The position numbers were made by a program, and so were the translations under genes. A stretch of DNA of 64,000 bases, from positions 1,488,001 to 1,552,000 of the forward strand of contig NZ_JAJONE010000001.1 of assembly GCF_024700075.1 (NCBI RefSeq). The letters are read 5' to 3'. Under the pieces are notes generated by a model. That model was not told where the DNA came from. It did no database searches and saw only the letters and a program-made list of their open reading frames with translations. Positions within the stretch are counted from its first letter, which is position 1, and each line of letters starts with the position of its first letter. The DNA comes from Hymenobacter sp. J193 (GTDB lineage: Bacteria; Bacteroidota; Bacteroidia; Cytophagales; Hymenobacteraceae). Positions 17,483-25,664 of the stretch are shown here, one piece after another.

Positions 17483-18656
17483 TTCCGCCGCCGACACCCC
17501 GCGCAGCAAGCACGCCCACCTGGCCCGCCCGCACCTGGGCGAGTTCGGCCGTCATGAACTCGCTATTCTGGGCGCGCCCTGCGGCAAAATCAAGGAGCTG
17601 GTAACCCGGCTGCTGCCCGTGCTGGCCCCGCAGCTGCGCGTAGCCTACGTGGATGCCGACCACGCCGCCGGCGACGACGCGGCCCAGGGCGGCAGCGGCG
17701 GCCAGGATGCTATTTTACAAGCCAGCGCCGCGGCCGAGCTGACCGACAAAATCACCTTCACCCGCCTTGATGTAAAGCGAAGCCTAAATAAATTCAGTCA
17801 GCCGGAACTGCTGCAGCATGAAAGCCTAGTGCTGGTAAACGGCAACCACTTTCGCGCCCGGCAGCAGCTCGTGATTCTGGACCCGGCCAAGCCGGTGGAG
17901 AAAAAGCTGGACCGCCTCACCGACGTGCGTGCCCTGCTTTTGCCCGAGGGCATAACGGAAGTACCACCCTACCTGCGCGCTCACCTGGGCGAAGCGCCGG
18001 TGCCCGTGCTGTCCCTGCACGATACGGCCGCTATTGCCGCGCTGATTTTGGAGGAATGGCAGCAGGCCGCGCCGCCGCTGCGGGGGCTGGTACTGGCGGG
18101 CGGCCGCAGCCAGCGCATGGGCCAGGATAAAGGCAAGCTCGCCTATCACGGCCAGGAGCAGCGTGCCTACGCCGCCGAGCTGCTGGCGCCTTTTTGCCAG
18201 GATGTGCACGTTTCCTGTCGCCCCGATCAGGTGGTGGAGCTGGAATACGCCGGGCTGCGTCCCCTGCCCGACACCTTTGCGGACCTGGGCCCGCTGAGTG
18301 GCCTGCTCTCGGCTTTCCGCCAGGACCCCAACGCCGCCTGGCTGGTAGTATCCTGCGACCTGCCCCTGCTGTCGGCGGCTACGCTGAAGCATCTGGTGCG
18401 GCACCGCCACGCCGGGCGGCTGGCAACGGCGTTTCGGAGCCCTGAAAACGAGTGGCCCGAGCCGCTTATCACCATCTGGGAGCCGCGCAGCTATACCACG
18501 CTGCTGCGCTTCCTGAGTTTGGGCTACAGCTGCCCGCGCAAAACCCTCATCAACTCCGACATTGAGCTGCTGCCCGCGCCCGCGCCCCAAGAGCTACGCA
18601 ACGTGAACACCCCGGAGGAAGCCGCGCAGGTGGTGGAAACCATGAGGAAGGTGTAA
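17472..18656 (+). CDS. mobA: MobA-type Moco nucleotidyltransferase with MobB-like N-terminal domain
   Basis: 394 residues. Residues ~205-390 are a MobA nucleotidyltransferase: LVLAGGRSQRMGQDKGKLAY, then LGPLSGLLSAF, and WLVVSCDLPLL. This enzyme links GMP (or CMP) to molybdopterin. The first ~200 residues resemble a MobB-like P-loop protein (HELAILGAPCGKIKELV, AYVDADHA, LVLVNGNHF), but the GxxNSGKTT loop is degenerate, so nucleotide hydrolysis there is doubtful. Fusions of this type are known in Bacteroidota. The ATG lies inside moaC (11-bp overlap). Confidence 0.88.
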
Positions 18657-18768
18657 TCAGACTGGCGAAGCCGCTTCATTACCTGTGTAAGGGCTTTGTT
18701 CCCGTCCGCGCCGCTCGACGGGTATCGGGCAACGACCGGGCGGGGACAAGCCCCGCCCCTACATTCCC
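18657..18768. terminator. GC-rich hairpin between convergent mobA and moaE
   Basis: Positions 18738-18758 form GGGCGGGG-ACAAG-CCCCGCCC, an 8-bp GC stem. There is no T-tract on the plus side, so it may serve as a weak bidirectional terminator or be a dispersed palindrome. The rest of the gap shows nothing coding. Confidence 0.5.
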
Positions 18769-19188
18769 TTACGGATGCGCGGCCACCCATACGTCGCCGT
18801 CCTCATAGAACTCCTTTTTCCAGATGGTGACTACCTGTTTTAGGGTGTCAATGATAAACTGGCAGGCGGCGAAGCTCTCGGCCCGGTGCGGCGTTGATAC
18901 GGCCACCACCACGGCCACGTCGCCGATGTAGAGGGTGCCTTTGCGGTGAATGACGGCCACTTGCTGGAGCATGGGCCACCGCTCCAGGGCCTGCTCGGCC
19001 ACTTTGCGCAGCTGGTGCAAAGCCATGCTGTCGTAGGCCTCGTACTCCAGGCGCACCACGGGGCGGCCGGTGCTTTGGTTGCGCACCGTACCGATGAAGG
19101 TGTTGATGGCGCCCGCCCCATCGGCCTCCACCATTTGCAGGGCAGCGGCTACGTCAATGGGCTGGTCGGTCAGGTCGATGTGAATCAA
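18769..19188 (-). CDS. moaE: Molybdopterin synthase catalytic subunit MoaE
   Basis: 139 residues from a TTG at 19188 (LIHIDLTDQPID). An in-frame extension to a TTG at 19260 would add residues encoded by a palindromic repeat and is unlikely. MoaE with thiocarboxylated MoaD converts cPMP to molybdopterin. Conserved residues are visible: GTVRNQSTGRPV, VAVIHRKGTLYIGD, STPHRAESFAACQFIID, and KKEFYEDGDVW with the active-site Lys. moaD lies upstream on the same strand, with a 190-bp repeat-containing gap. Confidence 0.93.
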   Translation of the reverse strand: MIHIDLTDQPIDVAAALQMVEADGAGAINTFIGTVRNQSTGRPVVRLEYEAYDSMALHQLRKVAEQALERWPMLQQVAVIHRKGTLYIGDVAVVVAVSTPHRAESFAACQFIIDTLKQVVTIWKKEFYEDGDVWVAAHP

Positions 19189-19204
19189 GACAGTAATGGG
19201 CTGG

Positions 19205-19300
19205 GTGATAGAGACGAAGCATGACGTTCTACGTCTTGCTTCGTTGCAATGGTAATCCAAAGAAGCAGTAGAGATGCTTCGACAAGCTCAGCATGACAAT
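19205..19300. repeat. Dispersed palindromic repeats between moaD and moaE
   Basis: Two motifs sit in the 19189-19377 gap. At 19215-19243 CGAAGCATGACGT and ACGTCTTGCTTCG pair across TCT with one mismatch. At 19268-19298 GTAGAGATGCTTCGACAAGC continues into TCAGCATGACA, containing a small ATGCT...AGCAT palindrome. Both share the AGAGAYGNAGC/TTCGACAAGCTCAG theme that I recall as a dispersed family in Bacteroidota. The rest of the gap holds nothing recognisable. Confidence 0.65.
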
Positions 19301-19377
19301 TTACTTTGACATCGTCAGCGTGCGAGGTTCCTCGGTCCCTTGCTTGACGCGCCACATGCTCGGAATGGTGGGCTCAA

Positions 19378-19620
19378 CTATCCGCCGCTGACCGGCGGAA
19401 TGAGGGCAATTTCGTCGTGTTCCCGCAGGGGTGCATCCTCGGCGGCGTATTCGTTGTTGACGGCCACGGCCAGGCTGGAAAGGCGGGCCAGCTCGGGGTA
19501 GCGGGCGTGCAGATCCTGCAGCAGCCCCCGCGCCGACTGGCCCTCGGGGGCGGAAACTTCCAGGGCAGACTGCCCCACGATTTCGCGGGCAATGCCGAAC
19601 AAGGCAATTTTCAGATTCAT
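19378..19620 (-). CDS. moaD: Molybdopterin synthase sulfur carrier MoaD
   Basis: 80 residues with the ubiquitin-like MoaD fold (MNLKIALFGIAREIVG, VAVNNEYAAEDAPLREHDEIALIPPVSGG) and the obligatory C-terminal Gly-Gly. That end is adenylated by MoeB and thiocarboxylated to supply sulfur to MoaE. It is divergent from moaA, 205 bp away. Confidence 0.95.
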   Translation of the reverse strand: MNLKIALFGIAREIVGQSALEVSAPEGQSARGLLQDLHARYPELARLSSLAVAVNNEYAAEDAPLREHDEIALIPPVSGG

Positions 19621-19824
19621 AGCAAGTCAGTAAAAGCAGATTTCAGCGCAGATTACCCGTTTTCCGGCGAAACCGCTACTTTGGAACAAGAAACCGTCGT
19701 GCCGTCTGCCAGGGCTTGAACTACGGAGCCGGCCAATTGTTGTTCGTATAGCCAGCTTCTGACCGCCTGCGTATAGGGGCTTCGCCCCGTCCGGCTTCTT
19801 TATTTTTTCTCAGTCCAATCTGCA
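19621..19824. other. moaD/moaA divergent gap
   Basis: 204 bp between divergent starts. It contains a small hairpin, GGGGC-TTC-GCCCC at 19776-19788, shortly before moaA, of the GGGGCGAAGCCCC type often dispersed in these genomes. I see no gene and no convincing promoter consensus. Confidence 0.5.
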
Positions 19825-20826
19825 ATGTCTGTTCCGTCGGTGCTTTTTGATAACCACGGCCGCCCGCTGGAATACCTGCGGCTGGCCGTCACGGACCGGT
19901 GCAACCTGCGCTGCTTTTACTGCATGCCCGAGGAAGGCATTCAGTATCTGCCCAAGCGGGAGCTGCTGAGCTACGAGGAGATGGAGCGACTGGTGGCCAT
20001 CCTGGCGGGCCTGGGCGTGCGCAAAGTGCGCCTCACCGGCGGGGAGCCGTTCGTACGCCGCGACCTAGTGCCCTTCATGGACCGGCTAAGCCAGCTGCCC
20101 GGCATCGAGGAGCTGACGCTGACAACCAACGGTGTGCTCACGGCGCCCCACGTGCCGGAGCTGGCCCGGATGGGCGTGCGGGCCGTCAACCTCAGCCTCG
20201 ACACCCTGGACCGCGCCCGGTTTGCTAGCATCACCCGCCGCGACGAGCTGCCCCGGGTGCTCGACACCTTTTATGCGCTGCTGGCGGCCGGTATCCGCGT
20301 CAAAATCAATGCCGTGGTGATGGACGGGCAGAACACCCAGGACCTGTTGCCCCTGGCCGAGCTGACGCGCGACCTGCCCGTGGATGTGCGCTTCATCGAG
20401 GAAATGCCCTTCAACGGCCACAGCCACGCCGCTACCCTGCCCTGGAACCACCACCGCATCCGGGAGCACCTCGAAGCTCACCTGGGCCAGCTTACTCCCG
20501 TGGCTACGCGCCCCGGCGACACCGCCGCGCACTACACCGTGGCCGGGCACCAGGGTCGCCTGGGCATTATTGCGGCGTACTCGCGCACGTTCTGCGGCAC
20601 CTGCAACCGCATCCGCCTCACGGCCGAGGGTGGCCTCAAAACCTGCCTCTACGACCAGGGCGTGCTCGATATCCGGGCTTTGCTGCGCGGCGGCTCCTCC
20701 GATGAACAGATTGCCGAGGCCTTGAAATCAGCTTTCCGCCGTCGTGCCGCCAACGGCTTCGAGGCCGAGCAGCAGCGCCCCGTGCATCAGCTTAGCTTCG
20801 AGTCGATGAGCACGATTGGGGGGTAA
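19825..20826 (+). CDS. moaA: GTP 3',8-cyclase MoaA (radical SAM)
   Basis: 333 residues. The radical-SAM cluster is CNLRCFYC (Cys 26, 30 and 33). The C-terminal cluster segment FCGTCNRIRLTAEGGLKTCLY is intact, and the protein ends in the essential Gly-Gly (STIGG), which serves the activity in trans. It opens the GTP ring in the first step of Moco synthesis, together with MoaC. A decayed copy of its last 22 codons lies about 0.85 kb downstream, after the next gene. Confidence 0.97.
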   Translation: MSVPSVLFDNHGRPLEYLRLAVTDRCNLRCFYCMPEEGIQYLPKRELLSYEEMERLVAILAGLGVRKVRLTGGEPFVRRDLVPFMDRLSQLPGIEELTLTTNGVLTAPHVPELARMGVRAVNLSLDTLDRARFASITRRDELPRVLDTFYALLAAGIRVKINAVVMDGQNTQDLLPLAELTRDLPVDVRFIEEMPFNGHSHAATLPWNHHRIREHLEAHLGQLTPVATRPGDTAAHYTVAGHQGRLGIIAAYSRTFCGTCNRIRLTAEGGLKTCLYDQGVLDIRALLRGGSSDEQIAEALKSAFRRRAANGFEAEQQRPVHQLSFESMSTIGG

Positions 20827-20847
20827 CGGGTTAACATTCCTTTCCTG

Positions 20848-21648
20848 ATGAAAGCTTTGCTGTGGATTCTGGGTCTTGGAGCCGCGCTGTACCTAGCCGT
20901 GTGCCTATTGCTGTACTTCCAGCAGGAGCGGCTGCTGTTCTTTCCTACCAAACTCCCGCCCAGTTACCGCTTTCGGTTTCCTCAGCCCTTTGAGGAGCGG
21001 TGGATTACGGCCGCCGACGGCACCCGCCTGCACGGACTATTATTCCCCGCCGATTCGTCGAGGGGCCTCATCTTTTACCTGCATGGCAACGGCGGCGCCC
21101 TCGACACCTGGGGCGAGGTAGCCCCTACCTACACCCGCCTGGGCTACGACGTATTTCTGCTCGATTACCGGGGCTACGGCAAAAGCGAAGGCCGCATCAG
21201 CAGCCAACAGCATTTTCTGGCTGATGCGGATACGGCCTATCAGCAACTACTGCTGGAGTATCCGGAAAACCGGACGGTGCTGCTGGGCTACTCGCTTGGC
21301 ACAGGAGCGGCGGCCTGGCTGGCGGCCCGGCACCATCCTAAGCTGTTGATTCTGCAGGCGCCCTATACCAGTATGCGGGCAATGGCCCGGCAGCACTACC
21401 CCTGGGTACCTGGCCTGGTGGTGCGCTACCCACTGGCTACCGACGAAGTGCTGCCCCATGTTTCAGCCCCCGTCGTCATCTTTCACGGCGAACAGGATGA
21501 GGTTATCAGCCACCAGGCTTCGCTGGCGTTAAAGAGTGTCCTCAAGCCCCAGGACCACTTTATCACGCTGCCCGGCGTGGGCCACAATGGCATGACGGAC
21601 GACCCGTTTTATCAACAGCTTATCCGGCAAGTGCTGGTCAAGCCGTAG
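20848..21648 (+). CDS. Membrane-anchored alpha/beta hydrolase
   Basis: 266 residues. An N-terminal transmembrane segment (residues 4-22) is followed by a BEM46-like alpha/beta-hydrolase: oxyanion HGNGG (79-83), nucleophile elbow GYSLGTG (Ser149), an acid in FHGEQDE, and His in GVGHNG near the end. Such proteins face the periplasm or cytoplasm as esterases or lipases of unknown substrate. It starts 21 bp after moaA and is probably co-transcribed, but nothing shows a Moco role. Confidence 0.85.
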   Translation: MKALLWILGLGAALYLAVCLLLYFQQERLLFFPTKLPPSYRFRFPQPFEERWITAADGTRLHGLLFPADSSRGLIFYLHGNGGALDTWGEVAPTYTRLGYDVFLLDYRGYGKSEGRISSQQHFLADADTAYQQLLLEYPENRTVLLGYSLGTGAAAWLAARHHPKLLILQAPYTSMRAMARQHYPWVPGLVVRYPLATDEVLPHVSAPVVIFHGEQDEVISHQASLALKSVLKPQDHFITLPGVGHNGMTDDPFYQQLIRQVLVKP

Positions 21649-21674
21649 GTTGTGGATTGTATCCCTCAACAAAT

Positions 21675-21751
21675 GACTTCGAGGCCGAGCTACAACGTCC
21701 GCTGCATTGGGCTAGTTTTGAGTATATGAGTATATGAGTACGATTAGGTAA
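21675..21751 (+). pseudogene. Decayed copy of the moaA 3' end
   Basis: Aligns codon by codon with the last 22 codons of moaA (20758-20826): FEAELQRPLHWASFEYMS against FEAEQQRPVHQLSFESMS. By hand count about 50 of 66 aligned bases match. An 8-bp tandem duplication (TATATGAG twice, 21723-21738) breaks the frame; without it the fragment would end MSTIR-stop where moaA ends MSTIGG-stop. It is the remnant of a second moaA-like gene or of an insertion that duplicated the gene end. Confidence 0.8.
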
Positions 21752-21766
21752 GAACAGAGAATAGAT

Positions 21767-22036
21767 ATGCGGTATTGGCAGATAACTTCTTGGTTGATTT
21801 TTACGGGCTTATTGCTGGCAGGAAGCTGCAAACCATTGAAAAGGGTGTATCGGCGCACTCTGCATTGGCAACAAACGCAAACCAAAACCAGCTACCTGCG
21901 CCGAGCAGATATAATTGGAGGCACCGAACTGGACAGCGGCCGGTTTGAGGTATTGCAATACAGCTACTATTCCAGCCGACCGCATATCAGTGATACATGG
22001 TATAGCAAAAGGTTTTTCTGCGTATCAAGCACTTGA
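21767..22036 (+). CDS. N-terminal part of a frameshifted LRR lipoprotein
   Basis: 89 residues starting with a lipoprotein signal peptide (LIFTGLLLAGSC). The frame stops four bases into the next one. Adding one T to the T5 run at 22013-22017 would join it smoothly to the following leucine-rich repeat frame (KRFFLRIKHLNDLAVGQRM). I therefore read this as the 5' part of one gene. Base composition is clearly more AT-rich than the neighbours, suggesting acquired DNA. Confidence 0.6.
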   Translation: MRYWQITSWLIFTGLLLAGSCKPLKRVYRRTLHWQQTQTKTSYLRRADIIGGTELDSGRFEVLQYSYYSSRPHISDTWYSKRFFCVSST

Positions 22037-23073
22037 ACGACTTGGCCGTTGGCCAGCGTATGCCGGTGCCTAATGCTGCTTTTACCATTATCGGCTATGA
22101 CCGGGCTACGTGGCACTTTGAGCAGTTTCAGGGTATTACAGGTACCATTACCCGACTGAATACTTCCGCCACCCAGCCGCGCCTACGGTTTGATTTGCAG
22201 TACCTCGACGCGAAAAAGCGCCGGAAGCCTCTCTTGCGGGGAACGTTTACCTTCCGGCTCGATGCCAACTACTTTGAGCGGACCCGCAAGGACTTCAAGG
22301 GCCGGTACGACGACCTGCGGCTGGCGCTGAAAGAACCAGCCAAAGTAAAGTCACTGGATTTGGTTACGTATGCCATTCAGTATGAAAAGCGCAACGGACG
22401 GGACAGTGGCCCCGACACGCTGTATGTCCGCCTCGGAGAGCTGTATAACCTCGAGGAACTGAATCTGCATCTAAGCAGTCTACCTGCATTACCCGTTGGC
22501 TTTACCAATCTGAAGCGGCTGAAGAAACTAAATCTGGGCTATAATGATTTAGCGCAGTTTCCCATAGAACTTTACCAGTTGGACAGCCTTCGGGAGCTGA
22601 ATTTGGAGCTGAATCGGCTGGACAGTATCCCGGAATCCATCAAGCAGATGAAAAATCTGCAGGTGCTGAACCTGAATGATAATCGCTTGGTCCGCTACCC
22701 GCAAGCTGTAAACGGGCTGGCAAACTTGCATGAGCTACATCTGGGCAATGCCAACCTTCGCACACTGCCCGCCAGCATTAGCCGGCTCCAAAACCTGGAA
22801 ATAATAGAGTTAAATAGCTTCTGGAATAACCCTCGTAAGAATAGGATAACCAACGTTGATGCACTTAAAACTTTACCTCATTTACGGCGTCTGAGTCTGA
22901 AAGACAACCCACTGGATTCGCTGCCATCCGCAGTATATCAATTAAAGCAACTGGAAGAACTCAACATTCAGTACACGGGCCTTGACACTGTAGACCTGCA
23001 GCGGCTACCGAAGCTTCGCAAACTCGAGCTGCGGTATCGTCCTTATCTCTTCCCCAAACCCACCCAGCCCTGA
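22033..23073 (+). CDS. Leucine-rich-repeat protein (3' part of the frameshifted gene)
   Basis: 346 residues if started at TTG 22033, but probably the continuation of the lipoprotein frame before it. Residues 1-130 are unrecognised. From ~135 there are about eight LRR units of ~23 residues (LYNLEELNLHLSSLPALP, LKRLKKLNLGYNDLAQFP, LDSLRELNLELNRLDSIP and on), similar to bacterial Ser/Thr-style LRRs. The likely role is ligand binding at the cell surface. The 3' end overlaps the convergent molybdate transporter gene by 31 bp, which suggests the segment was inserted or its stop codon shifted. Confidence 0.7.
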   Translation: MNDLAVGQRMPVPNAAFTIIGYDRATWHFEQFQGITGTITRLNTSATQPRLRFDLQYLDAKKRRKPLLRGTFTFRLDANYFERTRKDFKGRYDDLRLALKEPAKVKSLDLVTYAIQYEKRNGRDSGPDTLYVRLGELYNLEELNLHLSSLPALPVGFTNLKRLKKLNLGYNDLAQFPIELYQLDSLRELNLELNRLDSIPESIKQMKNLQVLNLNDNRLVRYPQAVNGLANLHELHLGNANLRTLPASISRLQNLEIIELNSFWNNPRKNRITNVDALKTLPHLRRLSLKDNPLDSLPSAVYQLKQLEELNIQYTGLDTVDLQRLPKLRKLELRYRPYLFPKPTQP

Positions 23074-24209
23074 CGCATGGCGTAGTACAGCGCCGTGCCG
23101 GCCACTAGGCCCACGAGGTAGCCGTAGGGCAGGCCGCTGCACAGCAACCCTACCAGCAGCGCCAGAAGCAGGTCGGCGCGGTGGGTGCTGATGTCGCGGA
23201 GCAGGGTGGCCAGTGTGAGGGCCTCGAAGAGCAGCAGCACGCCCAGAATGGGCAGCGGGAAAATGTGCACAATCTGCTGGAAGCCCTGGCTGAAAAACAG
23301 GCCAAGCGTGAGAAAAAGCAGCCCGTAGAGCACCACCGAGCCGCCGGTGCGCCCGCCAAACGTGTAGTGCCCCACCATGCCGCCCGAGCCGTGGCACACC
23401 GGGAAACCGCCCAGAAATGGATTCACCAGGTTCATGAGGGCGTAGGTGAAGCTGATTTGCCGCACCGTGAGCGGCCGCTCCGGGAAGTAGTCCTGCACTA
23501 CCTGCCGGGTAGCCAGCACCGAGTTGCCCAGCGACAACGGAATCTGGGGCAGGGCCAGCAGCACTGCGCCCGTGAGGATATCGGGCCACTGCGGCACGTG
23601 CCAAGTGGGCAGGCGCAGCCCGATGGCGCGTTGCGCGGTAGCCAAGTCAAGCTTGAACAGCAGCCCGTAAGCCACGCCCAGGGCCAGCACCACCAGCGCG
23701 GCCGGCCAGCGCCGGTTGCCCAGCAGCACCACCGTAACGATGAAGCCTGCGGCTGCCAGCGCGTAGCCCCCGAGGCCGTCGGCGGGCACGTACTCCTTGA
23801 GGGCCAGCGTAGCCAACTGCAGGGCCAGCCCAAACTGAATACCCCGGACAACGGGCTTAGGCACCAGCCGCGCCAGCCCATCAATCAGCCCCGAAACCGA
23901 CAGCAGCAGCATGCCCACGCCTATGGCCAGTCCCCCACCGAAGATGACGCGGCCGGGAATTTTCTGGGCAATAACCAGGGCAGCAAAGGCCTTGAGCGGC
24001 TGCACCGGCATGGGCATTCCGTACCACCACCCCGAAAACACCTGCATCAGCCCAAACAGGATGAGCACGCCCGCACTGTCCATACCTGAGGCCGCAATAA
24101 CCCCGATCAGCAGCGGCAGATCCGTCCCTAAATCCCCAAAAGCCCCGGCCAGCTCGTTGCGGTCGAAGCGGAGACGGGGACGGTGAGGCGGCAAAGCAGT
24201 AAGGGGCAT
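23043..24209 (-). CDS. MOT1-type molybdate transporter
   Basis: 388 residues, about ten hydrophobic segments. It carries the two signatures of the MOT1 branch near the SulP family: AGAFGDLGTDLPLLIG near the N terminus and FPVCHGSGGMVGHY in the middle. MOT1 proteins of algae and plants import molybdate with high affinity; bacterial members are usually annotated as putative sulfate/molybdate transporters. The position among moa, moe and fdhD genes supports molybdate as substrate (inference). No ABC-type modABC was seen. Confidence 0.85.
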   Translation of the reverse strand: MPLTALPPHRPRLRFDRNELAGAFGDLGTDLPLLIGVIAASGMDSAGVLILFGLMQVFSGWWYGMPMPVQPLKAFAALVIAQKIPGRVIFGGGLAIGVGMLLLSVSGLIDGLARLVPKPVVRGIQFGLALQLATLALKEYVPADGLGGYALAAAGFIVTVVLLGNRRWPAALVVLALGVAYGLLFKLDLATAQRAIGLRLPTWHVPQWPDILTGAVLLALPQIPLSLGNSVLATRQVVQDYFPERPLTVRQISFTYALMNLVNPFLGGFPVCHGSGGMVGHYTFGGRTGGSVVLYGLLFLTLGLFFSQGFQQIVHIFPLPILGVLLLFEALTLATLLRDISTHRADLLLALLVGLLCSGLPYGYLVGLVAGTALYYAMRQGWVGLGKR

Positions 24210-24216
24210 GTGCGTT

Positions 24217-24467
24217 AATGTGGTTGAATGTGCTAATGTGGGGAATGTGCTGAGGTGCTAATGCTTTAGCTTTTATGGCGAGCTAAGCCATCCGTTCTGG
24301 GGAACGTGCCAAAGGGCTGGGTGAAAGTCTGTCAATACCGCAAGAACAAGAATAAGCTTTCCGGGGTAAGTATGAGCAGTGCGTTGCTCACCACGACATG
24401 TACCAGCATCTGAGCACATTTCGAGTATTAGCACCTCAGCACATTCACCCACATTAGCACATTAAAC
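24217..24467. repeat. Inverted-arm element filling the moeB-MOT1 gap
   Basis: Left arm 24223-24264 and right arm 24426-24467 are about 42-bp inverted copies with a substitution and one indel. Both are made of AATGTGCT / GAGGTGCTAATG-type short units. The ~160-bp centre includes GCTTTTATGGCGAGCTAAGC and shows nothing coding. The right arm covers the moeB stop codon (24462-24464); the left begins 8 bp from the MOT1 start. Confidence 0.8.
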
Positions 24468-25550
24468 AGCTTCTTCCCAGGCCAGAAACCCGCCTTCCAG
24501 GTTCAGAAGATTAGCAAAACCGAACTCCATCTGGAGCTGCTCAACGGCGCGGCGGCTGCGGGCCCCGGAGCGGCAGTACACCACTACCGGATGGTGGCGC
24601 GGCACGGCGCCCACGCCCTGGCCGATGCTGCCGAGCGGCAGTAGCGTGGCCCCAAGCAGGTGGCCAGCGGCGTACTCCTCCGGCTCGCGCACATCCAGCA
24701 GAAACGGCGGGTGCGCCGACTCCAGCTGCTGGCGCAGCTCCGCGGGTGAAATCTGATTGACCTCGGCACCGCACAGGTCGGCGTAGTCAGCGGGGTTGGC
24801 GGTTTCGAGGCTGATGGCGGCCTGCTCGGGGCGGCGGGCAAAGCGCAACGTGCGCGTCTGGAAAGTAAGGGCATCAAAAAGCCACAGTCGGCCCGACAGC
24901 ACCTCCCCGATGCCCAGCAGCACCTTGAGCGTTTCGGTGGCCTGGGCCGTGCCAACCAGGCCGGGCAGCACGCCGAGCACGCCGGTGGCGGCGCAATTAG
25001 GCGCCTCGTCGGCCGCGGGCGCCTGCGGAAACAGGCAACGATACGTAGGCCCACCCTGGTAGTTGAATACCGAAACCTGTCCCTCAAACTTGTAGATAGC
25101 TCCGGAAATCAGGGGCTTGCCCAAACTCACGCAGGCGTCGTTGAGCAGGTAGCGCGTTGGAAAGTTGTCGGAGCCGTCCACCACCACGTCGTACTTGCGC
25201 ACCAGCTCGCGCACGTTACCCAACGTAGCGCGGCAGCCATGCACTTCGGTGTGCACCAAAGGATTGAGGCGGTGCACGGCGCGGGCGGCGGTTTCGGCTT
25301 TAGGCTGGTCCAGATCGGCGGGGCCGTATAGAATCTGGCGCTGCAGGTTGCTGGCATCCACCACGTCGGCATCCACAATGCCCAGCGTGCCCACGCCGGC
25401 GGCGGCCAGGTATTGCAGCACCGGGCAGCCCAGGCCGCCGGCTCCTACCACCAGCACGCGGGCGGCTTTCAGCTTTTCCTGCCCCGCCTCCCCTATTTCG
25501 GGCAGCTGCAGGTGGCGGCGGTAGCGTTGTCGTTCTTCGGACGTGAGCAT
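24462..25550 (-). CDS. moeB: MoeB/ThiF-type adenylyltransferase with rhodanese domain
   Basis: 362 residues. Residues 1-245 are an E1-like adenylyltransferase (VLVVGAGGLGCPVLQYLAAAG, then DGSDNFPTRYLLND, GPTYRCLFP and GVLGVLPGLVG). Residues ~265-362 are a rhodanese with active Cys 326 in YCRSGARS. It should activate the MoaD C terminus with ATP and pass sulfur to it; ThiS activation is an alternative. Unlike E. coli MoeB, only one Cys remains at the first zinc pair (TYRCLF) and the distal CPVC pair is missing, so the structural zinc is probably lost. Divergent from fdhD. Confidence 0.9.
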   Translation of the reverse strand: MLTSEERQRYRRHLQLPEIGEAGQEKLKAARVLVVGAGGLGCPVLQYLAAAGVGTLGIVDADVVDASNLQRQILYGPADLDQPKAETAARAVHRLNPLVHTEVHGCRATLGNVRELVRKYDVVVDGSDNFPTRYLLNDACVSLGKPLISGAIYKFEGQVSVFNYQGGPTYRCLFPQAPAADEAPNCAATGVLGVLPGLVGTAQATETLKVLLGIGEVLSGRLWLFDALTFQTRTLRFARRPEQAAISLETANPADYADLCGAEVNQISPAELRQQLESAHPPFLLDVREPEEYAAGHLLGATLLPLGSIGQGVGAVPRHHPVVVYCRSGARSRRAVEQLQMEFGFANLLNLEGGFLAWEEAV

Positions 25551-25599
25551 AAAAAACAGGAAAACTAAACGCCGGGGCAGCTAGATCAAATTCCCCACT

Positions 25600-25607
25600 C
25601 AAACTTA
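25600..25607 (-). promoter_or_regulatory. Candidate -7 box for moeB
   Basis: On the minus strand this reads TAAGTTTG, an exact match to the Bacteroidota -7 consensus TAnnTTTG, 50 bp before the moeB ATG. No TTG at the usual -33 spacing was found, so support is partial. Confidence 0.4.
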
Positions 25608-25664
25608 CATCCGGTCTGAAAGGTTAACTCTGCACCTCCCAACTCGTTTTGTCCTGCGCTTCTT

